A DNA stretch of 50,118 nucleotides from Deltaproteobacteria bacterium (GCA_019308685.1 JAFDHQ010000003.1:1-50118); one strand, 5' to 3'; shown: positions 9,538 to 18,977, counted from the stretch's first letter. Notes: generated from the sequence alone by a model not told the origin. Program-made: numbers and translations.

Positions 9538-9553
9538 AGCAAACCCTATGCCA
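9538..9553 (-). promoter_or_regulatory. Sigma-54 promoter of the H-protein-like gene
   Basis: Minus-strand TGGCAT, five bases (AGGGT), TTGCT fits the -24/-12 consensus with one mismatch. It ends about 65 bases before the start at 9473. Two sigma-54 activators are encoded within 2.5 kb on either side. Confidence 0.65.
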
Positions 9554-9652
9554 ATGTGGAATCAGACACGGAACACCTATGGTAACTATTCGTTTTATAT
9601 ATAAAAAAAATTTTCCGGGTGCTTTGACTGAATGATAAACCCATAGAACATA

Positions 9653-9671
9653 TTGCCGAAATAATCGGCAA
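9653..9671. promoter_or_regulatory. Palindrome TTGCCGA-N5-TCGGCAA
   Basis: Perfect 7-bp inverted repeat with an AATAA spacer, about 110 bases upstream of the sigma-54 promoter at 9538 on the minus strand. A related half site (AATTGCCGAAA) is near 9730 and ATTTCGGCA near 9763. The distance suits an activator binding site; a weak hairpin is the alternative. Confidence 0.4.
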
Positions 9672-9782
9672 ACTTTATTTGACAAATCATCAAACTATAC
9701 ATAACCATCTATTTATTATACAAAATTATGAATTGCCGAAAAAAAAGACAGGATGTAAAATATTTCGGCATCCATTCAAGGC

Positions 9783-10343
9783 TCAATGAGGAGACTGCTG
9801 GAGGGATTTTCTAAGATACCATTGGAAAAGCTCAAAACAGGTGGGGCAAAAGTCAGTTTGTTTTAAGTCCGTATCCTCAATCCGAACCGAGGAATACATC
9901 ACACAACGCCGATCCCTGCAATGGGTCAAACCGAATGTGTGCCCCAGTTCGTGCACGGCCGTCTTTTCCACCCGTGCCAATAAAAGATCCGGATTGGAGG
10001 GCTGGTCATAAAACCGGGGATAAAGCCGGTGTAGGGATATTATTGAACATTTGCCCTGGATCTGTGCTAATCCGAAGACAAACCTAAGAATGGGCACATA
10101 CAAATCCACGGAAGTCACTCCGATCACCCGAAAGGTGTCCTGGAGACTTCGTTGAAGGAGGTGCTTTAATATCAGCTTTGAATTATACTGGCAACGGGTA
10201 TCATTATAGGCGTACCGAGGATTTTCCATATTCATTGAGATTCTGCAGTTTAGGCCACATCGATTTGAAATACATTTCGCGATGTGCTCGAGAATCTCTG
10301 GGTCCACCGAGCCTATGGGACAGATCGTAACGCAGCTTGACAA
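9783..10343 (-). CDS. amzA: Archaemetzincin-like zinc metalloprotease
   Basis: 186 residues. The signature HELGHTFGLTHC, then CVM in MYSS context and a C-terminal CPTC, matches archaemetzincins (HExxHxxGx3C-x4-CxM ... CxxC): the His residues and Glu build the catalytic zinc site and the four Cys hold a structural zinc. No signal peptide is visible, so it is probably cytoplasmic. The natural substrate of the family is largely unknown. No ATG is available; a TTG at 10343 fits, 6 bases after the stop of the sigma-54 regulator, whose 3' end contains AAAAGGAATC. This implies translational coupling and membership of the kinase-regulator-protease operon, an uncommon arrangement that suggests proteolysis is part of that signalling response. 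Confidence 0.85.
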   Translation of the reverse strand: MSSCVTICPIGSVDPEILEHIAKCISNRCGLNCRISMNMENPRYAYNDTRCQYNSKLILKHLLQRSLQDTFRVIGVTSVDLYVPILRFVFGLAQIQGKCSIISLHRLYPRFYDQPSNPDLLLARVEKTAVHELGHTFGLTHCRDRRCVMYSSVRIEDTDLKQTDFCPTCFELFQWYLRKSLQQSPH

Positions 10344-10349
10344 ATCGAT

Positions 10350-11702
10350 TTATGATTCCTTTTCAATCTTATATTTTGCAATTTTATTATAGAGCGTCTG
10401 GCGGTCAATTTCCAAAAGTCGCGCTGTTTTGCTGATGTTCCAATCTGTTTCTTCCAGAATTCTCTTGATATGCAATTCTTCCATCAACTTCAAGGAATCG
10501 GGCATTGTTTCAGGCTCTAATTGCTTGCGTGAAAACGGAAGGTCCTCTATCACGATTTTTTTGCCCCGCCCGATAACCAGCGCCCTTTCGATGACATTTT
10601 CCAGTTCTCTCACATTTCCGGGCCAGTTGTAATCCATCAGCAATTTCAAGGCCGAAGAGGAGATTTTTACCAACTCTTTATTCATTTTTAGACAATACCT
10701 GCGTATAAATGCTTTCACCAGCAGCGGGATATCATCCTTTCGCTCCCTCAACGGCGGTACAGGAATAGAAATGACGTTCAATCGGTAAAAAAGATCTTCA
10801 CGAAATTTATTTTCAGAAATTGCCTTTTTTAAATCTTGATGGGTCGCAGCTAAAATACGCACGTCTACTTTAATTTCTTCCTGACCCCCGAGACGTCTGA
10901 ACTCTTTTCGCTGCAAAACCCTTAAAAGATCCACCTGGGTTTTTAAACTGATATCACCGATTTCATCTAAAAAAAGAGTTCCTTTATCGGCCATTTCAAA
11001 GCGACCCTTTTTGGTATGCTCTGCACCGGTGAAGGCGCCCTTTTCGTAGCCGAATAGTTCACTCTCCAACAAGGTATCGGGCAACGCCCCGCAACTTACG
11101 GCAATAAACGGCATGTAACAGCGCTGACTGTTTCCGTGAATTGCCTGTGCGATCAGTTCCTTACCGGTGCCGCTTTCACCGGTTATCAGTACGGTGGAGT
11201 CGGTGGGCGCCACCTGCGAAATTAAATCGTAAATTTCTTGCATGGCGTCACTTTTACCTATGATTTCATCATATTCTGATTTTTCCTCCAGCTTTTGACG
11301 CAGTAAAATATTCTCTAAAACCAGCTCTCGATGGGCGACAATCTTCTTGATTTGCATTTCGATCTCGTCAGGGGCGAACGGTTTGACCAAATAATCAAAA
11401 GCGCCTTCCTTCATAGCCTGAACGGCGGTATCTACCGTAGCATAGGCGGTCATCATGAGTATCTCAGCATCTGTGTCCACGGGTTTACCTTTAAGTTGCT
11501 TCAATGTTTCCAATCCGTCCATACCCGGCATTTTCAGATCCAGCAAAATCACATCCCAGCTTTTTTCCATGGCAATGGCAATGGCATCTTTGCCGCTTTG
11601 GGCCAGGCCTACCTCATAACCATCCTCTTTAAGCCAGTCATAAAGCGCTTCTCGCATGGGTGCTTCATCATCAACCACAAGAATACGAGCCTTTTTGGTC
11701 AT
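10350..11702 (-). CDS. NtrC-family sigma-54-dependent response regulator
   Basis: 450 residues: receiver domain (about 5-120, phospho-acceptor in LLDLKMPGMDG, MMTAYATV switch region), AAA+ domain (Walker A GESGTGKE, GAFTGA, EDLFYRLNV) and a Fis-type helix-turn-helix (NISKTARLLEIDRQTLYNKI). It activates sigma-54 promoters when phosphorylated. The kinase gene lies about 155 bases upstream on the same strand and archaemetzincin follows, so these form one signalling operon. Nearby sigma-54 promoters are those of the H-protein-like gene (9538) and metF (6701). Its binding sites cannot be identified from this window. Confidence 0.92.
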   Translation of the reverse strand: MTKKARILVVDDEAPMREALYDWLKEDGYEVGLAQSGKDAIAIAMEKSWDVILLDLKMPGMDGLETLKQLKGKPVDTDAEILMMTAYATVDTAVQAMKEGAFDYLVKPFAPDEIEMQIKKIVAHRELVLENILLRQKLEEKSEYDEIIGKSDAMQEIYDLISQVAPTDSTVLITGESGTGKELIAQAIHGNSQRCYMPFIAVSCGALPDTLLESELFGYEKGAFTGAEHTKKGRFEMADKGTLFLDEIGDISLKTQVDLLRVLQRKEFRRLGGQEEIKVDVRILAATHQDLKKAISENKFREDLFYRLNVISIPVPPLRERKDDIPLLVKAFIRRYCLKMNKELVKISSSALKLLMDYNWPGNVRELENVIERALVIGRGKKIVIEDLPFSRKQLEPETMPDSLKLMEELHIKRILEETDWNISKTARLLEIDRQTLYNKIAKYKIEKES

Positions 11703-11747
11703 TGTCGATTCCTTCCATGTATAATAGTAAAAATCCTGGCACAGACC

Positions 11748-11816
11748 AGGCTTTGGTTATCCCCAGAGCGGATTTGTTTTGTTTGAAGTTCATTGAATTA
11801 TTGAAATTACAAATAT
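11748..11816. repeat. Dispersed repeat, family D, copy 2
   Basis: Matches 8342-8410 closely (GGCTTTGGTTATCCCCAG, then TTCATTGA and TTATTGAAATTAC). It fills the gap between the kinase and regulator genes. No frame is present. Copies in both places are in the same orientation. Confidence 0.6.
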
Positions 11817-11857
11817 CTGATTTCTGTATCGTATAACTATTGCTTTTGCATTTGGCT

Positions 11858-13933
11858 TCACAAAGGGGCTAACGGCAGGCTCATCTTGAAAGTACTTCCT
11901 TTGCCGGGCTTGCTTTCCACTTCTATGGTGCCATTATGCCGAGTAATAATGCCATATACCACCGACAAACCAAGGCCCACACCTTTTCCCTCTTCTTTGG
12001 TTGTAAAAAAAGGATCAAAAATTTTTTCCTTGTCTTCCTCGGTAATGCCGCAACCCGTATCGGAAACCATAACGTCTAAAAATCTATCATTCCCTGCTTT
12101 TCTGTTGGCCGTTACCGTCAGGGTGCCGCCATCAAGCATAGCGTCTGAAGCATTGTACATGAGATTTAATAGGGCCTGTTGAATCTGCTGAAAATCGCAT
12201 TGAACGTTGGGCAGATTCGGCGCAATGTTTTTTCTATGCTGAATATCTTTAATTTCCAAATCATGGGCAATAAGAACAAGAGTCCTATCAATAATGTCTG
12301 TAATGCGGGTGCTTTTAATTTTGATTTCAGACTGGCGGGAAAAGGCCAAAAGGTTTTTCACGATTTCGCCGCACCTGGCAGTTTCCGATTCCATGGTGAG
12401 CAAATATCGGGAAATGTCCTCAAGTCTTTCGGGAGAAAATTTATTCCGATCTTTAAGTTTAATCATTAAACGGATATAAGTAAGAACTGCCGCCAAAGGA
12501 TTGTTTATCTCATGAGCAATAGTAGCGGCCAATTTGCCCAAAGAGGCCAGTTTTTCTGTCTGTACAATCTGTTCTTGGGCATCTTTGAGATCCTCATAGG
12601 CCCTCTTTATATTTTCATATAAATTTGCATTGTCCACGGCAACGCCGATCTGGTTGCCGATAGCGGTCAAGAATTCAATATGCTCGGTTGTAAGCTCAAC
12701 CGGGTAATGGCTGCTGACGCACATGACCCCCATCATCTTCCCTTTGTTTGACAGCGGTATATAAGCGGTTGTATGCAGGCCCTCTTCGATCATGAAATCG
12801 ACATAGGGATCTTGGGATCGCAAATAGTTGTCCACCAATCTTGTTTCACCGTCAAGTAGGGTCTGACCCAAAAGTCCATCCCCGGGTTTACGATTTTTCA
12901 TAAAGGGTTTGGCTATTAATTGAGGTGAAAGCCCTTTATGCGCCACCAGTTTGAGGATCTTTTGTTTATCGTCTATCAAATAAATCCTGACACTGTCAGA
13001 CTCCAGCACCTCGAGAGTTTTTTCGATAGTGCTACTGATTATCTCATCGAGATTCAAACTGCTGCTAACGGTTTTAGAGATGGAATTTAAAATATCCAGC
13101 CGGATATTCCGCTTCTCGATTTGCTGTTGTGACATTTTTCTCTTGGTAATGTCTCTGATAATCAGCACATAGCCGGTAATCTTACCGGTTACATCCACCG
13201 TTACATTCGATGTAATCAACGCATAAAATTCTGAATCATTTTTACCCTTAAGACGGGTTTCAAACTCCACCACGAAACCCTCCTGGGCGACTCTTTTCTG
13301 GAGCTCAATGAAATCCTGTTTCTCTACAAAGAGGTTGGCAGTAGATTCTCGTGCCAAAACATCTTTTTGGGTCTTATATCCCAATATTTGAACCCCTGCC
13401 TGGTTAACCTCAACGATCCTTCCATGGGAGTTGGTGAGAATGATCGCATCACGGGAGCGTTCAAATATGGTTCGATATTTCTCTTCGGATTTTTGCAACT
13501 CTTCCAGACGATTGGCCAGCATCTCTTCCAGGTTGTCTACCAAATTGTCAATATTTTCCTGAATGTGCTGCCTTTTCGTAATGTCCGTCGCTCTTTCCAG
13601 GACATAAACGATCTCGCCCCGTTCGTTCTTGACCGGAATCGTTCTAACCAGCATATTGGCAACTCTGCCGCCCTTCATTATTACATTTTCTACATTCCAG
13701 TGTCCCCGGCCATCCCGATAGGTCTTTTCCACCAGACATTCTTCACATTTTTCCTCTCTGTTTTTCCATACCCTGTAACAGAACTCATTGGATTGCATAC
13801 CGAATTCATTTTTAAAAAGCTCGTTGGCCATTATGATCTGATAATTGCGGTTGATAGCGACGACATAATCCGTAGCGCTATCAATAAGTGTTCTATAATA
13901 TTTATGTTCTTGTAAAAACTCTTCAGTTTTCAT
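11858..13933 (-). CDS. PAS-PAS-GAF hybrid sensor histidine kinase
   Basis: 691 residues, no membrane segment visible, so probably a cytoplasmic sensor. The first PAS (about 10-125) contains C-x10-C-x2-C (CYRVW ... KCEEC). A coiled region follows, then a second PAS (about 150-265), a GAF domain (about 285-440), a HisKA dimerisation helix with the phospho-accepting His in ATIAHEINNPL, and a HATPase (DTGCGI, GVGLGLSVVYG). The downstream gene is its likely NtrC-type partner. The Cys triad recurs in the kinase at 33.8 kb and could bind a metal or sense redox state (inference). The ATG at 13933 has no clear ribosome site. Confidence 0.9.
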   Translation of the reverse strand: MKTEEFLQEHKYYRTLIDSATDYVVAINRNYQIIMANELFKNEFGMQSNEFCYRVWKNREEKCEECLVEKTYRDGRGHWNVENVIMKGGRVANMLVRTIPVKNERGEIVYVLERATDITKRQHIQENIDNLVDNLEEMLANRLEELQKSEEKYRTIFERSRDAIILTNSHGRIVEVNQAGVQILGYKTQKDVLARESTANLFVEKQDFIELQKRVAQEGFVVEFETRLKGKNDSEFYALITSNVTVDVTGKITGYVLIIRDITKRKMSQQQIEKRNIRLDILNSISKTVSSSLNLDEIISSTIEKTLEVLESDSVRIYLIDDKQKILKLVAHKGLSPQLIAKPFMKNRKPGDGLLGQTLLDGETRLVDNYLRSQDPYVDFMIEEGLHTTAYIPLSNKGKMMGVMCVSSHYPVELTTEHIEFLTAIGNQIGVAVDNANLYENIKRAYEDLKDAQEQIVQTEKLASLGKLAATIAHEINNPLAAVLTYIRLMIKLKDRNKFSPERLEDISRYLLTMESETARCGEIVKNLLAFSRQSEIKIKSTRITDIIDRTLVLIAHDLEIKDIQHRKNIAPNLPNVQCDFQQIQQALLNLMYNASDAMLDGGTLTVTANRKAGNDRFLDVMVSDTGCGITEEDKEKIFDPFFTTKEEGKGVGLGLSVVYGIITRHNGTIEVESKPGKGSTFKMSLPLAPL

Positions 13934-13961
13934 AAGGCATTGGTACGATAGGCCTTTATAA

Positions 13962-14106
13962 ATGAGTCTGTTGATTAATGGTCTTTTCGCACAATCTCCG
14001 CGTTATGCTCAAAAAATAATCCTCGGAATATCAAATATATGCCTGTGGTTATTTTTTTCGCATGCCTTGATCTTGAACGAAAATCCTCATTAATCAACAG
14101 ACTCAT
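13962..14106. repeat. Palindromic repeat, family C, copy 1
   Basis: A perfect 19-bp terminal inverted repeat (ATGAGTCTGTTGATTAATG at 13962-13980, complement at 14088-14106) encloses a core whose halves are imperfect complements. The right half (GGTTATTTTTTTCGCATGCC, then TTGATCTTGAACGAAAATCC) is found again at 40081-40198 with different ends. It lies just upstream of the kinase gene and has no reading frame. Confidence 0.75.
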
Positions 14107-14114
14107 AAATGTTA

Positions 14115-14136
14115 AATCGACAACTTTTTGTCGATT
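14115..14136. promoter_or_regulatory. Perfect hairpin AATCGACAA-N4-TTGTCGATT
   Basis: A 9-bp perfect stem with a CTTT loop in the gap between the hdrC-hdrB-hdrA operon end and the kinase operon. It could be an operator or weak terminator. The remaining stretch to 14335 is AT-rich and shows nothing further. Confidence 0.35.
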
Positions 14137-14335
14137 CTGCATAGTTTACTGTATTGGAATTCAAAGTTTAATGAAAAAATATTCAGGAACCAAAAAAACC
14201 TATAAAATTTGTAGATAACGATTTTTTTTTGAAATTTAATGATTTATTTTAAAAATACAGCATTCCAAAAGCATTTTCAAACCAATTCATGAATATCAAG
14301 CGGAATGAACGAAGCGAACTCGCTGATTATCCGGC

Positions 14336-17300
14336 CTATATCGGAAAAAGGAAAGATGAATCGGTCGGTTCCAGCAGGGCATCGATTTTAGCAAGAATCT
14401 GATCGTCGGTGCAGTGCTTTAATGTAATTGCCTTTGAAGGACATTCTGAAACACAAATGCCGCATCCGGCGCATGACGACGGAGGGATCTGGGATACACC
14501 GTCTTCATTTAGAAAAGGCGCACCATAAGGACATACGCGAACGCAGAGCAAACATGCGGAACATTTTTCAGGATCTACTTCGGCTTTTGCCGCGGAAATG
14601 GTCATTTCCTTTTTGCACAGAATCTTCATGGCCTGCTGCCCGGCGCTTTTGGCCATGGTTACGGACTCCTCAATAAACCTGGGGCTATGGGCTAATCCTG
14701 CCAGAAAAACTCCGGAAGTGGTAAATTCCACCGGCCTCAATTTTACATGGGCTTCCAGGAAAAAGCCTTCATTAACCATAGAAAGTTTAAGGAGCCGGGC
14801 GATCTGCTTGACGCCCTCGTTGGGTCGAATACCGGAGCTTAACACCACAAGGTCAGGCTCAACTCGAAAATTTCGATTCAAGCTTCTATCCGTAAAATCG
14901 ACGGTCAGATTTCCGTTATCATCATATACTTTTGGTTTTTCTTCGGGAATATACCGGAAAAAGAGGACGCCTTTTTGCCTGGCTTTTAAATAATAAAGTT
15001 CTTTGAATCCAAAAGTTCTCACATCTCGATACAAAATAATGATCTTGGCGCCGGGGTTAATCTCTTTCAATTGGATACTGTTTTTCACGGCCGCAGCACA
15101 GCATACTCTGCTGCAAAAAGGAAAATCAGGTCCCCGTGATCCAACGCACTGGATCATCACAATTCTGTTGAGTCGACTTGCCCAAGATGAATCCTCCACA
15201 AGCCGTTTTGAAAACTCCACCTGAGTAAGGACACGTTTGTTTTTTCCGTAAAGATATTCCGTAGGCTCATACGGCCGGCCCCCGGTTGCAACAATTACAG
15301 CCCCATACCGAATTGGTACGGGGCCATTTTCATTTTGAACCGTTCCATAAAATGCTCCCACATGTCCGTTATGAGAAATCAGTCTGCTTCTTAAATAAAC
15401 CGTAATGTTCGGATGATGGGTAATTCTTTCAATCAGATAACGGATCAGCTTAGGAGGGGAATTACCTTCCAGTGTAAATTTCAGATTTCTTGCAAAACCA
15501 CCCAACCGGTCGGTTTTTTCCACAAGATGAACATGAAATCCCTGATCCGCAACGGTCAGAGCAGCCGTCATCCCGGCCACACCTCCGCCGATAACCAATC
15601 CATGATTATCGGTCCGGTATGAACTGTCATACAAAGGTTCCAATTGTACGGCGCGGGCCACACTCGCTCGAATAAGCGCCTTTGACTTTTTGGTGGCTTT
15701 TTCAGGATCGTTCCCATGAACCCAGGCACATTGATCTCTGATACTTGCCATATCGAACAAATAAGGGTTTAAACCCGCCTTGCGCAACGTATCCTGAAAC
15801 AAAGGTTCATGGGTTTTTGGCGAACATGCAGCCACTACAATGCGGTTCAGGCGATGCTCTTTAATCAGTTGGATAATGGTTTGCTGAGTTTCGGTGGAAC
15901 AGGTGAACAAAAAATCGGTGGCAAAAGTCACCTGGGGCAAATTTTTTACGTAATCAAGGACGTTTTGTATATTCACGACACCGGCAATATTGGTTCCGCA
16001 ATGGCAAATCAGCACGCCAACGCGCGGTGTGATATCCATGGGCGCTTCATCCGGAACTTTTTCACATACAATTTCAGAATTTCTCGCAACATTAATTAAT
16101 ATGGAAGCCTCGGCCGCAGCCGCACCTGCCTGTATAACGGTTTCGGGAATATCTTTTGGTGATTCAATTCCGCCGCACACAAAGACTCCGGGTTTGGAAG
16201 TGGATACCGGTTCATCAAATTCGGTACTTAAAAATCCATATGGATTTGTAACGAGCCCTAGCTGTTTTGCAAGGTCGATAAAATCATCCGACGGTTTAAA
16301 ACCGGTGGAAAGAACGACCAGATCATACGCTTCTTCCTTTTTACGATTTAAACGATGATCAAATGTTTCAATGATCAAATTGTCATTTTCTGGGTTCAGG
16401 TAAACCACCGAAATCATGGATCGTTTGGTCCTCACGCCGTGCCGTTTACGGGCACGATCGATATATTGGTCAAAGCCTTTACCGTGGGCCCGAATATCCA
16501 TATAATAAATGGTTGTTTGGGTGTCAGGTTCATGGCTGCGGGTTAATACCGCCTGTTTTGCAGCGTACATGCAGCAGACCGAAGAACAAAAGGGTCTGTT
16601 TCGGGCAAGATCCCGCGACATGACACATTGAATCCAGGCCACCTTGCGTGGGATTTTACCATCCGACGGCCGCCGGATGTGTCCGCCATAGGGACCTGTG
16701 ACCGATAACATTCGTTCATACTGAAGGGAGGTGACAACGTTTTTATATCTTCCATAACCGTACTCTCCCTCCATTTCCGTTAACGCCGGTTCAAAACCGG
16801 TTGAGAGGATAACCGCACCGGCTTCAATTTGTAAAATCTCGGGTTTTTGATCGTATTCAACGGCTTCAGCCGGACAGATCTTTTTGCAGATGCCGCATTT
16901 TCCTTTGGTAAAGTAGAGGCAATTCTTGGCATCTATTGCATATTTTAAAGGGACTGCCTGGGGAAATGTCAGAAAAGCCGCCTTTCGTGTTCCCAGCTCC
17001 CCGTTAAAGGGATCCGGCACTTTTATGGGGCATTTTTCAGCACATTCTCCGCATGCGATGCATTTTTCTTCATTGATATATCGGGGCTGTTTTTCAATCC
17101 GTGCGGTAAATCGCCCGGGAGCTCCATTTAATTCCAGCAAGCGGCTTAAGCAAAGAATTTCGATATTGGCATGACTGGCGACATGGACCATTTTAGGAGA
17201 AAACATACAGGTTGAACAATCATTGGTGGGAAAGGTTTTGTCCAGACGCGCCATGGTTCCACCGAGAGTATGCGATTTTTCAACAAGATAGACATAAAAA

Positions 17301-17395
17301 CCCGTATCCGCCAGATCCAGGGCACACTGAATTCCTCCAATGCCTCCGCCAATAACGATAACTTTCCCCACCGGGTCTTTGAGATAAGATTCCAT
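14336..17395 (-). CDS. hdrA: Double HdrA-like flavoprotein (Cys form)
   Basis: 1019 residues made of two HdrA-like halves without GltD or REC insert. First half: FAD motif GGGIGG (about 15-20), DCSTC (about 58-62), [4Fe-4S] CIACGECAEKCP (about 111-122) and CGICKKIC (about 166), CVMSRD and CSSVCCMYA. Second half starts with ICHCGTNIAG, then GGGVAG (about 590), and CVGSRGP with CSRVCCAAA. Two C-terminal ferredoxin motifs end the protein (CSACLLCVRVC, CAGCGICVSEC). It should carry two FADs and several Fe-S clusters and act as the bifurcating subunit. The first gene downstream of hdrB, 5 bases apart. The Cys in DCSTC shows what UGA replaces in the 5.4 kb paralogue. Confidence 0.9.
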   Translation of the reverse strand: MESYLKDPVGKVIVIGGGIGGIQCALDLADTGFYVYLVEKSHTLGGTMARLDKTFPTNDCSTCMFSPKMVHVASHANIEILCLSRLLELNGAPGRFTARIEKQPRYINEEKCIACGECAEKCPIKVPDPFNGELGTRKAAFLTFPQAVPLKYAIDAKNCLYFTKGKCGICKKICPAEAVEYDQKPEILQIEAGAVILSTGFEPALTEMEGEYGYGRYKNVVTSLQYERMLSVTGPYGGHIRRPSDGKIPRKVAWIQCVMSRDLARNRPFCSSVCCMYAAKQAVLTRSHEPDTQTTIYYMDIRAHGKGFDQYIDRARKRHGVRTKRSMISVVYLNPENDNLIIETFDHRLNRKKEEAYDLVVLSTGFKPSDDFIDLAKQLGLVTNPYGFLSTEFDEPVSTSKPGVFVCGGIESPKDIPETVIQAGAAAAEASILINVARNSEIVCEKVPDEAPMDITPRVGVLICHCGTNIAGVVNIQNVLDYVKNLPQVTFATDFLFTCSTETQQTIIQLIKEHRLNRIVVAACSPKTHEPLFQDTLRKAGLNPYLFDMASIRDQCAWVHGNDPEKATKKSKALIRASVARAVQLEPLYDSSYRTDNHGLVIGGGVAGMTAALTVADQGFHVHLVEKTDRLGGFARNLKFTLEGNSPPKLIRYLIERITHHPNITVYLRSRLISHNGHVGAFYGTVQNENGPVPIRYGAVIVATGGRPYEPTEYLYGKNKRVLTQVEFSKRLVEDSSWASRLNRIVMIQCVGSRGPDFPFCSRVCCAAAVKNSIQLKEINPGAKIIILYRDVRTFGFKELYYLKARQKGVLFFRYIPEEKPKVYDDNGNLTVDFTDRSLNRNFRVEPDLVVLSSGIRPNEGVKQIARLLKLSMVNEGFFLEAHVKLRPVEFTTSGVFLAGLAHSPRFIEESVTMAKSAGQQAMKILCKKEMTISAAKAEVDPEKCSACLLCVRVCPYGAPFLNEDGVSQIPPSSCAGCGICVSECPSKAITLKHCTDDQILAKIDALLEPTDSSFLFPI

Positions 17396-17400
17396 AATTT

Positions 17401-18234
17401 TTACAGTAAACCCTTTGCTTTTAAAAGCGGCACAGGATCTGCAACATGCATCTTAAACCATTTTGGATTTCCTTTGTAATTAAAACTCAATCGGAGTAAT
17501 TCCGTAATATAAAATATTGGCGTTGGTGGTTCGGATCGATCTTTTTGAACGATATCCAGATTGGACTGGCACAACGGACAGGAGACCACAATGGCTTCGG
17601 CCCCGGCCTGTTGGGTTTTCTGCAAAATCCTTTTTGAAAGAGATTCCACGATTTCCCTGCGACCGATGCCGATGCTTGCACCGCAACATGTGGATTTATA
17701 AGACCAGTCAATGACCCGGGCGCCGGCTGCCGCAGAAATGTGATCCAGGGTTTGGGGGTTTTCATAATCTGCGTAGCCGGTAATTTTCGGAGGACGAACC
17801 ATCTGGCAACCGTAATAACAGACCACTTTCAGGCTGTCTAACGGTTTCAAAACGCATTGTTTTATCAATTTAATAATGGAAGGTTTTGCTAAAAAGCGCG
17901 TCATATCTAGAACCCGGGTATCTCCGGTAACATGCCAGGGGATATGAAAAATTTTTTTCTTTATCATTTTCTGGGAAAACAGGAGACGATTAAAGCACAA
18001 AGAACATGGACAAATAATATCAAGCCCCATTTTGTCGGCAGCGGCCAGATTCCTTGCGGGCAGAATCACGGACATGACCTCACTGAGGCTGTGGGCCGCC
18101 GTTGCCCCGCAACATGACCAATCTTCTATTTCAACCAGATCAATACCCAGCGTCTTAAAAACCGCGTAAATGGACTCGCAATAGTCGTTGGCCATTCCTT
18201 CCAGGGAACAACCCGGATAAAAAGATAATTTCAT
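17401..18234 (-). CDS. hdrB: Heterodisulfide reductase subunit B-like
   Basis: 277 residues with two CCG domains: YPGCSLEG, WSCCGA and CPCSLC in the first; YYGCQM, STCCGAS and CPLCQSN in the second. In HdrB these Cys residues hold two non-cubane [4Fe-4S] clusters that cleave disulfides. Sulfate reducers lack the methanogen CoM-CoB substrate, so the natural thiol is unknown. Its ATG overlaps the hdrC stop (TAATG), which indicates translational coupling, and hdrA follows after 5 bases. The three genes form one minus-strand operon hdrC-hdrB-hdrA. Confidence 0.92.
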   Translation of the reverse strand: MKLSFYPGCSLEGMANDYCESIYAVFKTLGIDLVEIEDWSCCGATAAHSLSEVMSVILPARNLAAADKMGLDIICPCSLCFNRLLFSQKMIKKKIFHIPWHVTGDTRVLDMTRFLAKPSIIKLIKQCVLKPLDSLKVVCYYGCQMVRPPKITGYADYENPQTLDHISAAAGARVIDWSYKSTCCGASIGIGRREIVESLSKRILQKTQQAGAEAIVVSCPLCQSNLDIVQKDRSEPPTPIFYITELLRLSFNYKGNPKWFKMHVADPVPLLKAKGLL

Positions 18235-18869
18235 TAAGAGATCTCTCCGCGAGTCTGAAAATAAGCTTTTTGAATTTCCTTGACCGCCTTGGACTTAGGC
18301 GCGGATAATTTTAACCTTCCTTTACGCAACAACGTCATGGCCAACTGAAGCTCTTGTTTAAAGGTTCCGTTCTTTATCTTTGCATGCAGAATATCCGGCT
18401 TTGAATAATATGCTCTCATCAATCGAAATTCGTTTACTCTTCCGGACTTGATGAGTTCTTCCAGAAAGGTATGATGAAATACGGCAAGGCTTTTTTCCTT
18501 GGGAGTTATGGATGAACGGGCCGCCATCATGCGCAAATGATTGATAATTTCCGCCACATCCACCTCGTTGGGACAATATGTGGTACACATTTCACAGGAT
18601 AAACACAGCCAGATGGTTGAGGATTTTAATAGTCTTATGCGCCATCCCAACTGAACATAGCGAATGATCTGGTGAGGCTTGATATCCATGAAACCACTGA
18701 TAGGGCAGGCATTGGTACAGCGTTCGCATTGATAGCATGCGGATACATTGACACCGGTTTCTCCTTGAATTCTGTTTAGAAAATAATCTCCCCGGTCCCC
18801 GATGAATTCTCTTTGCTCGCAGGAATCATATTCCGTTGCTGTCTCCGGATCTGAAATGCTATTATGCAT
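18234..18869 (-). CDS. hdrC: Heterodisulfide reductase subunit C-like
   Basis: 211 residues with two ferredoxin [4Fe-4S] motifs (CYQCERCTNACPISG and CLSCEMCTTYCPNEV) and a helical C-terminus, the usual HdrC layout. It carries electrons from HdrA to HdrB. ATG at 18869 is preceded by AAAAGGAC at a good distance; an in-frame TTG at 18920 would add 17 residues and lacks a clear site. A sigma-70-like promoter lies at 18949-18977 on the same strand. The mvhD at 19054 is transcribed divergently and may provide the missing partner. Confidence 0.92.
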   Translation of the reverse strand: MHNSISDPETATEYDSCEQREFIGDRGDYFLNRIQGETGVNVSACYQCERCTNACPISGFMDIKPHQIIRYVQLGWRIRLLKSSTIWLCLSCEMCTTYCPNEVDVAEIINHLRMMAARSSITPKEKSLAVFHHTFLEELIKSGRVNEFRLMRAYYSKPDILHAKIKNGTFKQELQLAMTLLRKGRLKLSAPKSKAVKEIQKAYFQTRGEIS

Positions 18870-18948
18870 CTTATTTGTCCTTTTAAAATTGTGGTGAATC
18901 CTTAAAAGGTTGCTTTTCAAGCTAACTATTTAAAATTTTATTGAAAAT

Positions 18949-18977
18949 ATATGAGACAAAATGGTATGTGATGTCAA
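18949..18977 (-). promoter_or_regulatory. Sigma-70-like promoter of hdrC-hdrB-hdrA
   Basis: Minus-strand TTGACA (18972-18977), 17 bases, TCATAT (18949-18954). The -35 is consensus and the -10 has weaker agreement. No sigma-54 boxes were seen here, so this operon seems controlled differently from the metF operon. Confidence 0.5.
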
